Shown here piece after piece: positions 1 through 11,450 of a DNA stretch of 64,000 nucleotides (position 1 is the first letter of the stretch; each line of letters opens with the position of its first letter). The position numbers and the translations under genes are program-made. Below the pieces are notes generated by a model that was not told where the DNA came from, made no database searches, and was given only the letters and a program-made list of their open reading frames with translations. Origin of the DNA: Argyresthia goedartella (Eukaryota > Arthropoda > Insecta > Lepidoptera > Argyresthiidae); NCBI GenBank assembly GCA_949825045.1, contig OX463824.1, positions 24,784,501-24,848,500 on the forward strand, in the 5' to 3' direction.

Positions 1-414
1 GTTCTGTTTTTATTGCTTTAGTTTACACTTTTTATAAAAGGGATCCACAACTGGCTCGATAGCCATCACGCTAATCCTCACTATAATTTAGCTCTGTCGC
101 TGGCCGAAGCCTATGGTGAAGTGTGTCACATTGACTTCCCACATCCAAGCCTCTTTCTTTTATAAAATTACAAAATAAGTAACAGTGTCAAAGTGACACC
201 CACTCTAAAGAGGCCCGTATACAATATAATCGCATAAACAAATATCGAACCTTACAGTACTATATAAGCCTATGTAAGTTGAAGTGAATGGTTTTGCACA
301 ATGCACTGAGAGCGAAGATTAAGCGAATAAATAAATTACACTAGTTTACAACAAAAAATGTGCTTATATCTTCACCCTTAACCCCATACTGAAGTCGTTT
401 TAGAAAGGGAAATA
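1..414. other. AT-rich DNA, nothing recognised
   Basis: No long frame, RNA gene or clear repeat was found. Confidence 0.5.
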
Positions 415-418
415 TTAA

Positions 419-658
419 ACTGCACGTCAAAAATACTGATTGCCCAGTAGATATCAAGCCAAAATGCTGCGGTAGCTTAGGAAAAGGGTAAAGGGGGTGA
501 GCGGAAAAAAGCCTTCTTCATCCTTCGTGTTAGGTTGCCATGTAAGCACAACGAAAAATAAAAAAATAAAAACTTAAGTACATATAAAATATTTAAAACA
601 TAAAAAGTGTTTTTGTAGATCCTTTATTGCTGTGCCAGTCAGTATTTTAGATGTGCGA
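419..658 (+). mobile_element. MITE family M1 (TTAA target site)
   Basis: Inverted ends ACTGCACGTCAAAAATACTG and the complement of TCAGTATTTTAGATGTGCGA, with TTAA on both sides (415-418, 659-662). 240 bp, non-coding. It carries the core module GCGGTAGCTTAGG to GGGGGTGAGCG shared with other MITE types in the window. Confidence 0.78.
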
Positions 659-984
659 TTAAATAGTCCTTAGAAATAATGCACTGAGTTTAGGGGTTTA
701 CATGTCGTACTATGTTTTAATTGTTACATAGCATTCGATATTTCATTGGCCAAAAAATATAGGCACCACTTTTAGCCATTGGTATGTCATCCCTCATTCT
801 CATTCACTTTTCGATTTCCAAATCACGTGAAAAGGAGTTATTTTGACTTCAGGAATTTGTCGAGGTCGATGTTTATTTTAATTAATTGCTTCTTAATGCA
901 GTTTTAATAGAACTTAGATTACAAATTTGAGAGACTAATTTTGAAATGAGATTGCTACAACCTTTATGTTTATTAACCCCCCGC

Positions 985-1235
985 CGACAAAGAGGGTTGT
1001 TGTTGTTGCTTGTTATAAGTTTGAAGTGACTGTCTGTAGGTTGGTCTGTGTGTGTGTCTGTTTGTATGTCGGTCTGTGGAGCTCAAACGGGTGGACCGAT
1101 TTTAATGCGGTTTTTTGTAAATGATAGTATACTTCCCTGTGATGGTTCGCTATGATTTATTAAAATCGGTTCAGTAGTTCGAAAATTATTAGCTTAACAA
1201 GGACACAAGTCAACCAAATTTCAGACTTTTTAACC
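985..1235 (+). repeat. Dispersed repeat (AAACGGGTGGACCGATTTTAA)
   Basis: Related sequence occurs at 1640-2325, 2600-2735 and 15845-16060: GACCGATTTTAATGCGG, GTAGTAGACTTC, TTATTAAAATCGGTTCAGTAG. It is the parent unit of the 27-bp minisatellite. It carries no coding capacity and its superfamily is not assigned. Confidence 0.7.
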
Positions 1236-1399
1236 CCAGACGACGAAAATATGGTTGTTGTTATAGCTTTGAGGAGTCTATCTGTCTGTGTGTGTTTGTG
1301 TTACCCTTCACCTAAGCTACCGCAGTATTTTGCCCTGATATTTTTTGCAACTTTTGGTGTTCATTTATCCATTTTGGGTAGGAAAAAAATTGGTTGTTT

Positions 1400-1630
1400 G
1401 TAAAGTAGGTTTACGATCGAGATGTTTACGTGATAAGCCTCCGCTCGTGAGGATTCCGCGTGACAAGTTTCACGGAATGACTGGCAGCGCTCGAGATGAG
1501 ACGGGAGATCGGTCCGTCTCTCTCTCGTTATACCTGCGATCACGCTCGTGAGGTTTTGGTGTGACACAAGTTTCTGAACATGTCACCCGACTAAAACGAT
1601 TTTAAAGACGTTATCACGTCAAAAAAATTT
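1400..1630. repeat. Possible dispersed repeat (TTTACGTGATAA motif)
   Basis: TTTACGTGATAA, a GC-rich middle and GACGTTATCACGTCAAAA; partly shared with 29480-29640. Confidence 0.4.
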
Positions 1631-1733
1631 TTGGTGATCATTATATTTGTTGCCTTAAAGTTTGAAGCCCCTGTAGGTCGGTGTGTCTGTACATCTGTCG
1701 GTGGAGCCCTAGCGGTCAAACAGGTGGGAGTAT

Positions 1734-2245
1734 TTTGATGCGGTTTCAGTAAACGATGGTTTGATGCGGTTTTCAGTAAACGATGGTTTGATGCGGTTTT
1801 CAGTAAACGATGGTTTGATGCGGTTTTCAGTAAACGATGGTTTGATGCGGTTTTCAGTAAACGATGGTTTGATGCGGTTTTCAGTAAACGATGGTTTGAT
1901 GCGGTTTTCAGTAAACGATGGTTTGATGCGGTTTTCAGTAAACGATGGTTTGATGTGGTTTCAGTAAACGATGGTTTGATGCGGTTTTCAGTAAACGATG
2001 GTTTGATGCGGTTTTCAGTAAACGATGGTTTGATGCGGTTTTCAGTAAACGATGGTTTGATGCGGTTTTCAATAAACGATGGTTTGATGCGGTTTTCAGT
2101 AAACGATGGTTTGATGCGGTTTTCAGTAAACGATGGTTTGATGCGGTTTTCAGTAAACGATGGTTTGATGCGGTTTTCAGTAAACGATGGTTTGATGCGG
2201 TTTTCAGTAAACGATGGTTTGATGCGGTTTTCAGTAAACGATGGT
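1734..2245 (+). repeat. 27-bp minisatellite, about 19 copies
   Basis: The unit TTTGATGCGGTTTTCAGT plus AAACGATGG is repeated head to tail almost without change. One unit near 1952 has lost a base and gained a substitution; one near 2071 reads CAATAAACG. The array starts and ends inside a dispersed repeat whose unexpanded form appears at 985-1235 and 15845-16060. Confidence 0.95.
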
Positions 2246-2599
2246 AGTAGACTTCCCCGTGAAAAATCTCAGGAATGTTTTATTAAAATCGGTTCAGTAG
2301 TTCGAAAGTTCTCAGCTTAATACAAATACAAAATTATTTATTCATAAATCAATTGCATTACAAAACTAAACAATAGGGCCTTGAACTAGATTTATATAAA
2401 AATCTGTATGACAAGAGGGTTTCTTGTCAATTGCGGGGTGCAATTCCCATTGTGATACAACTTAATCTTATTATCTTATCTTAATTTAATAAACAATGAC
2501 TTAGCAGACATGCATTACATGATAGTTACTAAATAAGTTAATTAAACATTAAATAAGAGATTAGGTTAAAAGATAAATAACTAAATACAGATTAGCGGA

Positions 2600-2735
2600 T
2601 TAACGTGGACTGATTTTAATTAAATTTTTATAGTTGGTAGTAGACTTCATTGCGATGGTTCGTCGATATATTTTATTAAAATCAGTTCAGAGGTTCAAAA
2701 GTTATCAACCTAAATAAGAAACAAGTGAACCAATT
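2600..2735 (+). repeat. Dispersed repeat, partial copy
   Basis: GGTAGTAGACTTCATTGCGA and TTATTAAAATCAGTTCAGAG match the family at 985-1235. Confidence 0.6.
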
Positions 2736-3055
2736 TTTTTTATTTATTTTTTTATTTTAGTTATTCATATTTATCTAGGCCGCTCGGGCCTTTCAATCAG
2801 TCCCCTATCAGAGTAATGCTGAAAGAGTAACTAGCGCCATCTAACGGTCAGTAGCATTACTATTTAAGTATTCACTACTGAACAATAGATGGCGTCATAA
2901 ATGAAATTGATTCAAACATTAACCGCGAGGGGCGCTATTAAACAATTCTTTAGTAGAAGTCTAGTTTATCATTACGAAACGTGGCACATCTATGTATGTA
3001 TGAATGAGAAGTATTTAATTGCAAAACAAAAAAGTGTACGATTGACATGTAATAG

Positions 3056-3165
3056 CAAAAGAAACATAATATTTGAGTACACATAAAATATTTCAAAACA
3101 TAAAGTGTTTTTGTTGAACATTTTTGGTGTGCAAATATGTTATGTGCGATTAAATGCTATCCATT
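3056..3165 (+). mobile_element. MITE family M1, 3' fragment
   Basis: AAAATATTTCAAAACATAAA, GTGTTTTTGTTG and ATGTGCGATTAAA match the right half of the M1 element at 419-658. Confidence 0.6.
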
Positions 3166-3450
3166 CCCTACAACCATGGATCACACAGTTTAGTTCTAAA
3201 TGCCTTCCCTAGTGTGAGCTAACCGCTGTAGGCGTCGTGCACTCCTATACCCAAAAGGACATACCGTGCAAGCGTGTTCTTTGCAGATGCATGTCACGTT
3301 ACGTCATTTAAGGCAAGGCATTAGGCGAAAACAGCCTTAGTAAACAAACCTCAAGTTACGCAAAATAGGAATATTAAAGCAGTTTTTTCTTTATACCAGC
3401 TCGTTGACCATTATTTTTGAATTTTGGTATTTAATTTAGAGATATAATAA

Positions 3451-3668
3451 ACTGCACATCAATAATACTGATTTGCACAGCAAATATACTGATTTTCACA
3501 GCAAATATCAGGGCAAAATACTGCGGTAGCTTAGGTGAAGGGTAAAGGGGGTGAGCGAAGTGGAGCCCCTTTTATCCTTCTTGTTAGGTTGAACATGTAA
3601 GAATAACAAAAATACTTAAAACATAAAAAGTGTTTTTGCTGTGAAAATCAGTATTTTTGATGTGCGTG
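3451..3668 (+). mobile_element. MITE family M1
   Basis: Inverted ends ACTGCACATCAATAATACTG and CAGTATTTTTGATGTGCGT; core TGCGGTAGCTTAGGTGAAGG, then GGGGGTGAGCGAAG. The flanking target site is mutated (ATAA / TAAA). Confidence 0.75.
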
Positions 3669-3721
3669 TAAATACTAGTTTTTTATTAATTTTCATTTGT
3701 TATAACTTTATTTTTAACATA

Positions 3722-3905
3722 TACATTCAGGCAGATTCATCGCTTCTGTCCCCACACTGGGATACCCTTTATATCGGGAGCCAGAAACAGCGTTGTCACA
3801 AACATGTAAACACCGAAGACCTAGGGTTTTTGTTTTTCTTCCTTCCCCTGCCGGGATTCGAACTCAAGACGTGGGGAAGCACGTAGCCTCGACAGTAACC
3901 ACAGA
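3722..3905 (-). repeat. SINE family A, diverged
   Basis: The 3' module ATCCCAGTGTGGGGACAG and the middle part TTTACATGTTTGTGACAAC match the family A copies at 10447 and 42543. The head keeps a recognisable B-box (GAGTTCGAATCC) but is otherwise degraded. Confidence 0.65.
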
Positions 3906-4323
3906 GGTTGTCCAATTATTTTATCGTTACGAAAAATATTAAGTTATATGGCATTGTTCTATATATCGCTAAACAGTTTTTTTTTAAACATTTGTTTCCC
4001 CGCGCACGCGACCCGCGCTCTCACCGCCTTCCTATGAGCTTGCATACGATTAGTGCCTTTATCGTTCATTGTTAAGGGCTGAACATAGGCCAATGTCATT
4101 GAGAATTAGACAAAGAAAACAAATACCCGTCGCATCGCGTCGAAGCAGACTGACGCATGCTCCCGCGCAGAGCCCCGCGGGGCAGCCCGAGCTCCGAGAC
4201 CGAGAAAATTATAGAAAATATTACTAAACTCCTGTAATAATAACAATAAAAATAAAATAAAACAACCAAAAATTTTCCCTTTTTTACCTATCTTTGCGTG
4301 TAAGTTTCATATGAAACGGATGA

Positions 4324-4359
4324 ACGAAATCAGTTTCCTATATAGGAAACTGATTTCGT
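4324..4359. repeat. Perfect 36-bp palindrome, no spacer
   Basis: ACGAAATCAGTTTCCTAT is followed at once by its exact reverse complement. Confidence 0.93.
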
Positions 4360-4680
4360 CTCCGAGCGCTTGTTCATTTAGTTGAATAATAATGCATTGC
4401 GAAAAATATTTTTAAGTATTAAATATAACAGATATCCGGTAATTTTAAAAGTCCATTCTTGTCTCTAATAGAGCTTTTATAACATATATTTATCCTACAT
4501 TTTTATGTTGTCTAGTTTAGCCTAGAATTTAAGCTAAAGATGCATTTCTGGCCATATTTAATCCCTTAAGTCTCAGATTACATCGGACGGTTTTAATCGC
4601 GCCCGCGCAGCTCTCGTGCAGCCGTCTCCCTGCGCCTAAACCGGAAGTGACGACCTGCACCAGTAGCAGGCCGACCCCCG

Positions 4681-4681
<1 letters not shown>

Positions 4682-4711
<30 letters not shown>
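4682..4711 (+). repeat. Run of 30 consecutive G
   Basis: It is preceded by CCGACCCCCGC and followed by CTGGTGACG. It lies in a locally GC-rich stretch (about 4595-4725) inside AT-rich DNA. It could be a real homopolymer or a sequencing artefact. Confidence 0.9.
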
Positions 4712-5130
4712 CTGGTGACGCGGGAAAGTGATGGATAGAGATATGGGCTATGTAAAGCTCTGTCCCTTACCTTTCGCGATTACCTCCCCTTCTATGTAAA
4801 CTGCGGTGTTGCCACCTTGGTATTTGAAAAGGGGTAGTCGGACAAGCTAGGAATGGCGGCAAACTCAGTTCATTTGTTTTTTTTTTACTAGATTGATACT
4901 AATTAGGAATTAAGAATTCGATTCTATCAGAAGAAATCTAAGAATAAAATGAAATATTCACAATGAACATAGATTGTTTTATTTTTGAGAAATGTACTAA
5001 GTCGTGTGAAGAAGCATTACCTCTCCCTTTAGAGTTAATGGTATTATGTATGTAATTTATGTATTATATTACAAATTATGTACTTATTAGTATATGTAGT
5101 TTATTATAATTATTTAGTATATTATCATAG

Positions 5131-5345
5131 TAATTTTTTTTTTTTTTTTTAATTTTGTAATGATTTATTCCAACATATTACCTGTCTTTAATAGTTAATA
5201 TATTACATTAAAACTAAACTATAACTGCACTAAACTAAATTAAAAATTTCCCTGAGTTCACTGCCGGGCGGGAGGGTGCCCAAGACGCTGGCACTGTTAC
5301 CTCGCTGTATCGCAATACTGATGCGTTGAGCGAGGTAATCATAGT
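5131..5345 (-). repeat. Probable retroelement 3' end (poly-T on + strand)
   Basis: A run of T followed by AATTTTGTAATGATTTATTCC and a GC-richer segment (CTGCCGGGCGGGAGGGTGCC) suggests the 3' end and poly(A) of a minus-strand retrocopy, ending just before maT copy 1. Confidence 0.35.
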
Positions 5346-5352
5346 AATTATA

Positions 5353-6661
5353 CATAGTCAGGTCATAAGTTCTGTCACATGTGCAATATGAAATAATTTA
5401 GACATGTTTATTATTTATGTAAACATTTATATAGCAAAATGAACCTAATAAAACATAGATTCTTATGGTAATAAAGTTTATTCAAAATGACCCCTGCGAT
5501 TTTAAATACAGGCCTTTATTCTGCGCGGCCAGTCGTCTATCGCAGCACGAACGAGGTCCATGTCAATATCGGCGGCTACCTTAATCAAGGATGCCTTGAG
5601 TGACTCCAAATCAGGATGAGGCTTTGAGCAGGCCTTTTCCTCCAAGTGTTGCCATATCTTGTAATCTAACGGACTCAAATCTGGACTGGAGGAGGGCCAG
5701 TCTTCGTGCCGGATGAAGTCGATTTCACGCGCCGCCAGCCAGTCTTGTGTGCTTTTCGCTCTATGAGCTGGCGCAGAATCTTGTTGGAATACCCAGTGCC
5801 TGTTATTAAACATGGTATGAGAAACAGGTTCCACAAGGTTCTTGAGGACTGTATTTTGATACACAACTGCATTCGTTTTTACGCCTTTCTCACAAAAATG
5901 TACCTCAGTTAAGCCCCAATAAGAGACTCCCAACCAAACTATGAGCGAGGATGGAAAATGACCTCGTTGGACACGCGGAATACGGTTGCTCACTTCTTCA
6001 CTGCTGTGTGCGTACACCTTATCATTTTGTTTGTTGTAGCTCTCTTCCACGGTGAAAATTTTTTCATCCGAAAAAAGAATTTCCCGATGCTTTTTTCCCG
6101 CGTACCGCTTCAACAAAGCGCGGCATCTCTTCAGTCTCAGGTCCATTAAACGAGCGTCCAAACGATGTCCTGTTTTTCTTCGATATGCCCTAAGCTCTAA
6201 GTCTTCATTTAACACCCTTTTCACCGTGGTCCTGCTTAACCCTATCTGAAGGGCCAACAGTTTCTGCTTACGTATGGGATTTCTTTGAATTCGCGCCTTC
6301 ACAGCTTTTATCACTGCTGGAGTCCTTACAGAGCGAGGGCGACCACTTCTTGACCTGTCATCTACACTAGAGTCTTTATTGTATCGTTTTATGGTACGAT
6401 AAACGAATCTTTTGGTTATATTAAAATTTTTCAGTAAGTCGAAAATCTGAATTGGCGCGTAACCGCAACGATGCAACGCAATAACTGCGACACGGTCTTC
6501 TTTAAGTGTCCACTCCATATTTAAAAATGAGGAAAATTCTAAAAAGTACACATTTTTATTTTCATGAAAAATTCGAAATTCGAATTCAATAAACTTTTTT
6601 GTGGCCAGCGTTCTAAATTCAAAAGTTTTTATTGTGTGACAGAACTTATGACCTGACTGTG
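5353..6661 (-). mobile_element. maT-like (DD37D) mariner transposon, copy 1
   Basis: The element is bounded by inverted repeats of about 27 bp (CATAGTCAGGTCATAAG and on to TCTGTCACA; one mismatch at the other end) and flanked by TA at 5351-5352 and 6662-6663, the target duplication of Tc1/mariner transposons. It encodes one transposase on the minus strand. It is nearly identical to the copy at 31151-32456, which suggests recent activity of the family. Confidence 0.93.
5502..6518 (-). CDS. mariner transposase (DD37D, maT-like)
   Basis: A cut-and-paste transposase of 338 aa. The N-terminal half has helix-turn-helix character (EDRVAVIALHRCGYAPIQIF) followed by a basic linker (RSRSGRPRS). The catalytic acidic residues lie in ILFSDEKIF, FQQDSAPAH and SPDLSPLDY. 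Counting gives 37 residues between the second and third Asp, so this is DD37D rather than the DD34D of classical mariner. The start was set at MEWTLKEDR; an upstream in-frame Met at 6551 gives a less likely extension. The other copy continues for eight more codons (QYRGGHFE), so this copy has a TAA replacing a CAA codon near its end. It is otherwise uninterrupted; activity is unknown. Confidence 0.92.
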   Translation of the reverse strand: MEWTLKEDRVAVIALHRCGYAPIQIFDLLKNFNITKRFVYRTIKRYNKDSSVDDRSRSGRPRSVRTPAVIKAVKARIQRNPIRKQKLLALQIGLSRTTVKRVLNEDLELRAYRRKTGHRLDARLMDLRLKRCRALLKRYAGKKHREILFSDEKIFTVEESYNKQNDKVYAHSSEEVSNRIPRVQRGHFPSSLIVWLGVSYWGLTEVHFCEKGVKTNAVVYQNTVLKNLVEPVSHTMFNNRHWVFQQDSAPAHRAKSTQDWLAAREIDFIRHEDWPSSSPDLSPLDYKIWQHLEEKACSKPHPDLESLKASLIKVAADIDMDLVRAAIDDWPRRIKACI

Positions 6662-6712
6662 TATTATTTGTTTTATTTATTGTAAGTACTTGTTTATTTC
6701 CTTATATTGTTG

Positions 6713-6880
6713 TACGCATAGGTCTTCCCTTGCTCAGCAATCAACCTTTGCCATCTCATCCTGGTTTGCTGGAAGAGATCTCTTATTAGAGATAAGCTCG
6801 CCTTTGTACACTATTTTCATGTAACTATTGTTTTTTTATAAGTTTTGTGTGCAATAAAGAAAATAATAAATATATGAAAA
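6713..6880 (+). repeat. LINE 3' UTR fragment
   Basis: CCTGGTTTGCTGGAAGAGAT, AGAGATAAGCTCGCCTTTG and GTGCAATAAAGAAAATAA match the tail of the truncated LINE at 47911-48398. Confidence 0.7.
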
Positions 6881-6889
6881 ATATACGCT

Positions 6890-9290
6890 TCGACCATAAG
6901 TGCCTTCCTGGCCTCGTATTATAGCCGGAGCTCGGCTTCGGCTCGGCTAAGTCATACTCGTCCAGGATGGCTCACTTACTGGTCTCTGCAGTATTATATA
7001 CTATTTTTTGTTTGTAACTTTTTACTCAATTTGGTGAACAGTTAAAACAAGCCTTTTTAAATCATCTTCAAGCTATCACCACCAGCGTTGCCAGGTGTTC
7101 AATAATGGCTCATAACTGAGGGTCATAAGGTCATGGACCACTCTGCGAGGACGAAGGGTGAGAGTACTCAGCTGCTAAACCGGTCCTAACATCAGCACTA
7201 TTGTTTGTAGTTTACACAGTTTGAGAGATGTGGATTAATGTAATACCTGACTGTACCGCCACCATCCCGTGTAATGTAATACCTGACTGTACCGCCACCA
7301 TCCCGTGTAGGAAATGGCGAGACAGTAAGTAAGGTAAACTTAAGTGCGCATCTTAATATCTAAATAAAAGTTTTGCAAATTAGCGCAGTCGCAGAGAAAA
7401 ATTAAATATTTGTAAAAGGCTGGCTGGACTTGACTTGGAGAGACTGGCAGATAAGAAAAATATTGTTGATGCATAAACTTAACGATCAAACAGGGTTATT
7501 AAAAAATAAGAAGGTCATTAAAAAACAAAAATAGAGTCTAATCCTTTCCCATACGGGTTGGTAATAAGAGTGTCAGGAGGTTAGCCCGTCACCGGATAAA
7601 AGTAGAAAATATTTTCATCTGACTGCATTGACAAATACTATCGAAATTAAAAGACAGCTGAAAGCCCGAAGCGAGCTTGAAGAAAACCCACCGAAAAATC
7701 GACACGACTGTACTGTAACAGTCCATAACTGCCGGTATGCGGCTACAAATAGCGTTCCAAAATACCGCCAATAAAGCGGCTTTCGTACGTTTTGTCTCAA
7801 AAACAACTAAACACACGCTAACCACTTTTCGCCGCGTCTCTACCTGTTGAATCTGAATCACAGGCGTCTTTTTATTTCCCATACATCGCGGCCACTCGCA
7901 CTAAAAATCGAATAAATCAAAAAATAACCGATCGCGCACAAAAGCCCTTTCGAATTACAAACCAGTTTTTCTGTATTATTTCCAAAAACCGCGCCGCAGC
8001 ATCCGCCGCGCCGGCGCGGACCCGTCTTTTGTGCGTTTACTGAAAAGACAAAACTGTGATAGATAAAGAAAACCGGTTAATTCTTTTTTCTTTTTCTTTT
8101 TTCTCCTCCATTCAACCTCTTTAGATTCTGGGTCACCAACGGCCAGTGTGTAGGTCTCTGGACGTTTAGTCGTGTCCTGGCTGGCGTGATGTGTGGTGAT
8201 TGAATATCATAAAATATTTTTTTAAATTGAAGTGGTCTAAAATAAACAGCTTTTTTGATTGTTGTTGACAATTGGCAGACCTGACAGAGTAGATGGTAAG
8301 TCTAGTCTTGGGAGGAACCAAATTATTGGAGTCTAGTGGAAAACGTAAAGTGGTATACAACTCTAGTTTTCAATCTGAAGTATCATAATTTGTTAGAAAA
8401 TACCAAGACAAGTTTCCTATCCGTGAACGCCCTGTGTACCTCAGAGCCCGTACAAGATTAGCTGCGACAGAATCCAACTTATTATGAACAGCAACAGGCC
8501 CTTACAACATGTGCGTTAAAATATTATATCATCACATATCTACCTACTTTAAAAGATCTAGATTTAATTTATAACCTTCAGAAATTTTACCACTCTTATT
8601 GATTTATAGCAATCAATAGTGTTTTTTTCTTTATCTTTTTTCTTTTGTCATCAACTATCCTAAACTAATTAAGTAAATACCTTAAGTACTTACCTTTCTA
8701 CTAAATAATTAAATGAACAATCTTGCAATGCCCTTGGAGAGCGCGTGTTTCTGCACTTATGAATAAAAACCACATGTAAGCAAGGAATAAATAAAATGAT
8801 TATGATAATGATACAGAAACCTAATGACCACAGTCACAGCCATAAAAAATACGTGAAAGATTAAGTCAAACTCAAAATAAAACTAGTTAATTATGTATTG
8901 TTTATATACTTTTAGGGTCTAACCACAAAAGAAATTAACTCCTGTTGAACACTTGTTTAAAGGCAAAAATGTACAGGATTAGACGTTTGTTTTTAGGTTA
9001 AACTACTAATTGAGAGATTTTTGTTAAATTATTGACACTACTTTGACCGACTCGTCTTTGTTTTGCATTCAGTTAGTATGGCTGAAAGTGGTCTATTGAT
9101 TTTATTTTGCTCTTAGTTTTATTACCGTTGTCCGGATCCAAACCCAATCAGAACAAAACACCATGACCACACTTTCATTGATTTTTGTTTTGCTATGGTT
9201 CAACTTCTACTTTGCACCGTCGCTATACTTCAGTTTTGTTTGTAGGAACCTTGTGTCATCTCTCAGCTCTGGCTACCCCATTTTAGGAGT
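6890..9290. other. Intergenic DNA with one CpG-rich patch
   Basis: 7230-7310 holds a short direct duplication (GTAATACCTGACTGTACCGC twice). 7920-8040 is CpG-rich (CGCCGCGCCGGCGCGGACCC), possibly promoter-like; no supported gene adjoins it. Confidence 0.4.
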
Positions 9291-9754
9291 GTGCGCCTTC
9301 GTAAAAAATACGCTACAATAGAAAAATACCATGATAACTTACACCGCAAATACGCAAGCCCGTCAAATATCAATAAAAACGCAAATTACCCTCGCAAAAA
9401 ACCTATTAGCACACAAAGATCCCTTGCTTCGAGTATCGATTGCGAGGGGCCCTTTCTCGTATTTTTTGTACCTAACAAAGAAGAAAATGTACTAGGAGGA
9501 GTTTCGCAAGGGAGCGGCGACCCCCGCGAGTGTATTCATGTGTTAGTGTACACGGATAGAGTGTGTATGTGTGCGCGCAAGACTACTGGAGACGATATCA
9601 GGGCGAAATTGGGGGAGTGATTTGGAGTTTGAGCGAGTGGCTTTGATACTTGGTGGGCGCACTGACGAATGAAACGGCTTTTGACAATTAATCATGCCCA
9701 TTTCACCTCATGTATAAAAACTTTAAATTTAAAATGTAAAACACCCCCGATAAA

Positions 9755-9870
9755 TTAAAAATAATAATAATAAATCTTTATTTCAGGTTACCAAACCCAT
9801 ATCTGTACATATCTTAAAACTTGAGATACATAATTTACATATTACAAAAATAAACTAGAGATTTTTCATG
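9755..9870 (-). repeat. Retroelement 3' tail
   Basis: (ATT)n followed on the minus strand by a polyadenylation-like TGAAATAAAG at 9776-9785. Short; family not identified. Confidence 0.35.
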
Positions 9871-10440
9871 GAAATCGGTTCTCTAGTTTTCCAGGAAAAT
9901 GCTAACGGACACACACACGCAAACAACCTCTAACCCCAAACTCATATACCTTCTCCGTTCCATTCCTTCCGTCGTGGGTGACGTGGGACGGATTGGTTAC
10001 TTGCTCGTTCTGTACTTACGTCTATTATGCGTTTTTAAAACTAAACACGCTAGCGACTATAGTTTCGCATTTGTATGGCAACGCGTACAGCGCCTCGAGC
10101 GCTATCTTCGCTTAACTAAAATTGGTATCTTTCTATATTTGCCCTCAGCATATAAAAGAAAGAGATAGTGGCATTATTACTACAATAGTAACGTCCGTTG
10201 CGTTTACAACGCCAACTCATTATAGGCTTAATTAAGATAAGAGAACTTTAAGAGACTTTAACGTTTAAAGGTTTGGTGAATATTTTTTGGTTACCAACTA
10301 GTTGTAGTATTTTCTAACCATTTGAAATTTGTTAGTATTTTATTTAAATTATTTTGTAGTCAGATTATTAAATTATAAAGTCTAGCAGCTGTAAAAATAA
10401 TTATCTAGAATCTAGACAACTGTGAAATCGCTAGATTCAA
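9870..10440. other. Nothing recognised
   Basis: Short frames only; a GC-richer patch at 9955-10110 has no splice or protein support. Confidence 0.4.
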
Positions 10441-10446
10441 TAACTC

Positions 10447-10650
10447 AACCGATGTGGCGCAGCGGTTGTGGCGCTGCCTACCATGCGTGAGGTCCCGGGT
10501 TCGATCTCCGGCTGGGGGTAAAGAAAAAAAACAATCCCTAGGTCTTGGATGTTTATATGTGTACGACGTCGCTGTTTCTGTCCCCCACGACACAGGGTAT
10601 CCTAGTGTGGGGCTAGAAGCACTTTCGCGATGTTTAGGTTAGCTATTTAC
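10447..10650 (+). repeat. SINE family A, full length
   Basis: tRNA-like head ATGTGGCGCAGCGGTTGTGG with B-box GGTTCGATCTCC, an A-rich linker, then CTTGGATGTTTATATGTG and the 3' module ACACAGGGTATCCTAGTGTG. The tail differs from other copies because a perfect hairpin (10621-10688) starts inside it. Confidence 0.82.
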
Positions 10651-10688
10651 ATGTTTATGTAAATAGCTAACCTAAACATCGCGAAAGT
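10621..10688. repeat. Perfect hairpin: 31-bp arms, 6-nt loop
   Basis: ACTTTCGCGATGTTTAGGTT... at 10621-10651 is the exact reverse complement of 10658-10688, separated by TGTTTA. The left arm overlaps the 3' end of the SINE at 10447. Confidence 0.93.
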
Positions 10689-11094
10689 ACCATCACCATT
10701 CAGTCGCTCTATAAGAAGCAAGGGGCCGAAGAAAGCATCTCTTACCATCTCCCCTAGTCTCACGCACACCAGCGCACCGATGTATATTAAAAAAACACCA
10801 AACACGCACACGAACAGAAATATCAATACATTCATTAGAAGCATTTCTTTGAAACGGGCTTTTAGCAGTGTAATTGCGTCTTTACTTGGTTTTTTCTTTT
10901 ATTTTCCTTTTCACGATGCAAAGGGTCGAACGGAGCCCTGTGGGGCTTCTGTTTGATGTGAACACGTCTTAAGATTAATGGAAAGGGGTGAGGTTATGAA
11001 TGTTAGATTGTTTTTCGCAGACGAGACGGTTGCGTGCATAATTTTCGCGTGAACTGGTATCGTTGGTAGACCTGAAATCTCAGTGATGCCACCT

Positions 11095-11312
11095 TGGCAA
11101 GAATGCCTTATAAACATTTACACACAGGCACATACATTGCTTCTGGCTCCACACAGGATACCCTGTGTCATGGTAACCAGAAACAGTGACGTCACACACA
11201 TATAAACATCCTAGACCTGGTGTTTTTTTCTTTAACCCCAGCGGGGAGTCGAACCGGGGACCTCTGGCATGGTAGGCAGAGCCACAACCGCTGCGCCACA
11301 AACGACGTCTGG
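11095..11312 (-). repeat. SINE family A, full length
   Basis: The minus strand starts TTTGTGGCGCAGCGGTTGTG, contains CCCCGGTTCGACTCCCC, and ends in the family's 3' module with GTATGTGCCTGTGTGTAAA. Confidence 0.82.
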
Positions 11313-11450
11313 GCTTTAAAATGGGCCGAATGAATACGGAAAAGTGTAGGAAAAGCTATATTTTGAGGTTATCTATTTATCAATAGAGAAAAAAAAATAG
11401 CAGTAAAAGGTTATACCCCCGATGAAAAAAGGGGGTGTTATTTATAAATT

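Noticed and set aside
1761..2320. Frames made of GLMRFSVND repeats
   Set aside because: Translation of the 27-bp minisatellite; broken where one unit has lost a base.
3641..3886. An 81-codon + strand frame
   Set aside because: Spans the end of an M1 MITE and an antisense SINE; chimeric and non-coding.
5675..6249. Small frames on both strands inside maT copy 1, and their equals at 31473-32038
   Set aside because: Shadows of the transposase gene in other frames; they recur only because the elements are copies.
7589..7882. A 97-codon minus-strand frame near a CpG-rich patch
   Set aside because: Composition is not convincing and an overlapping second frame is also open; no motif seen.
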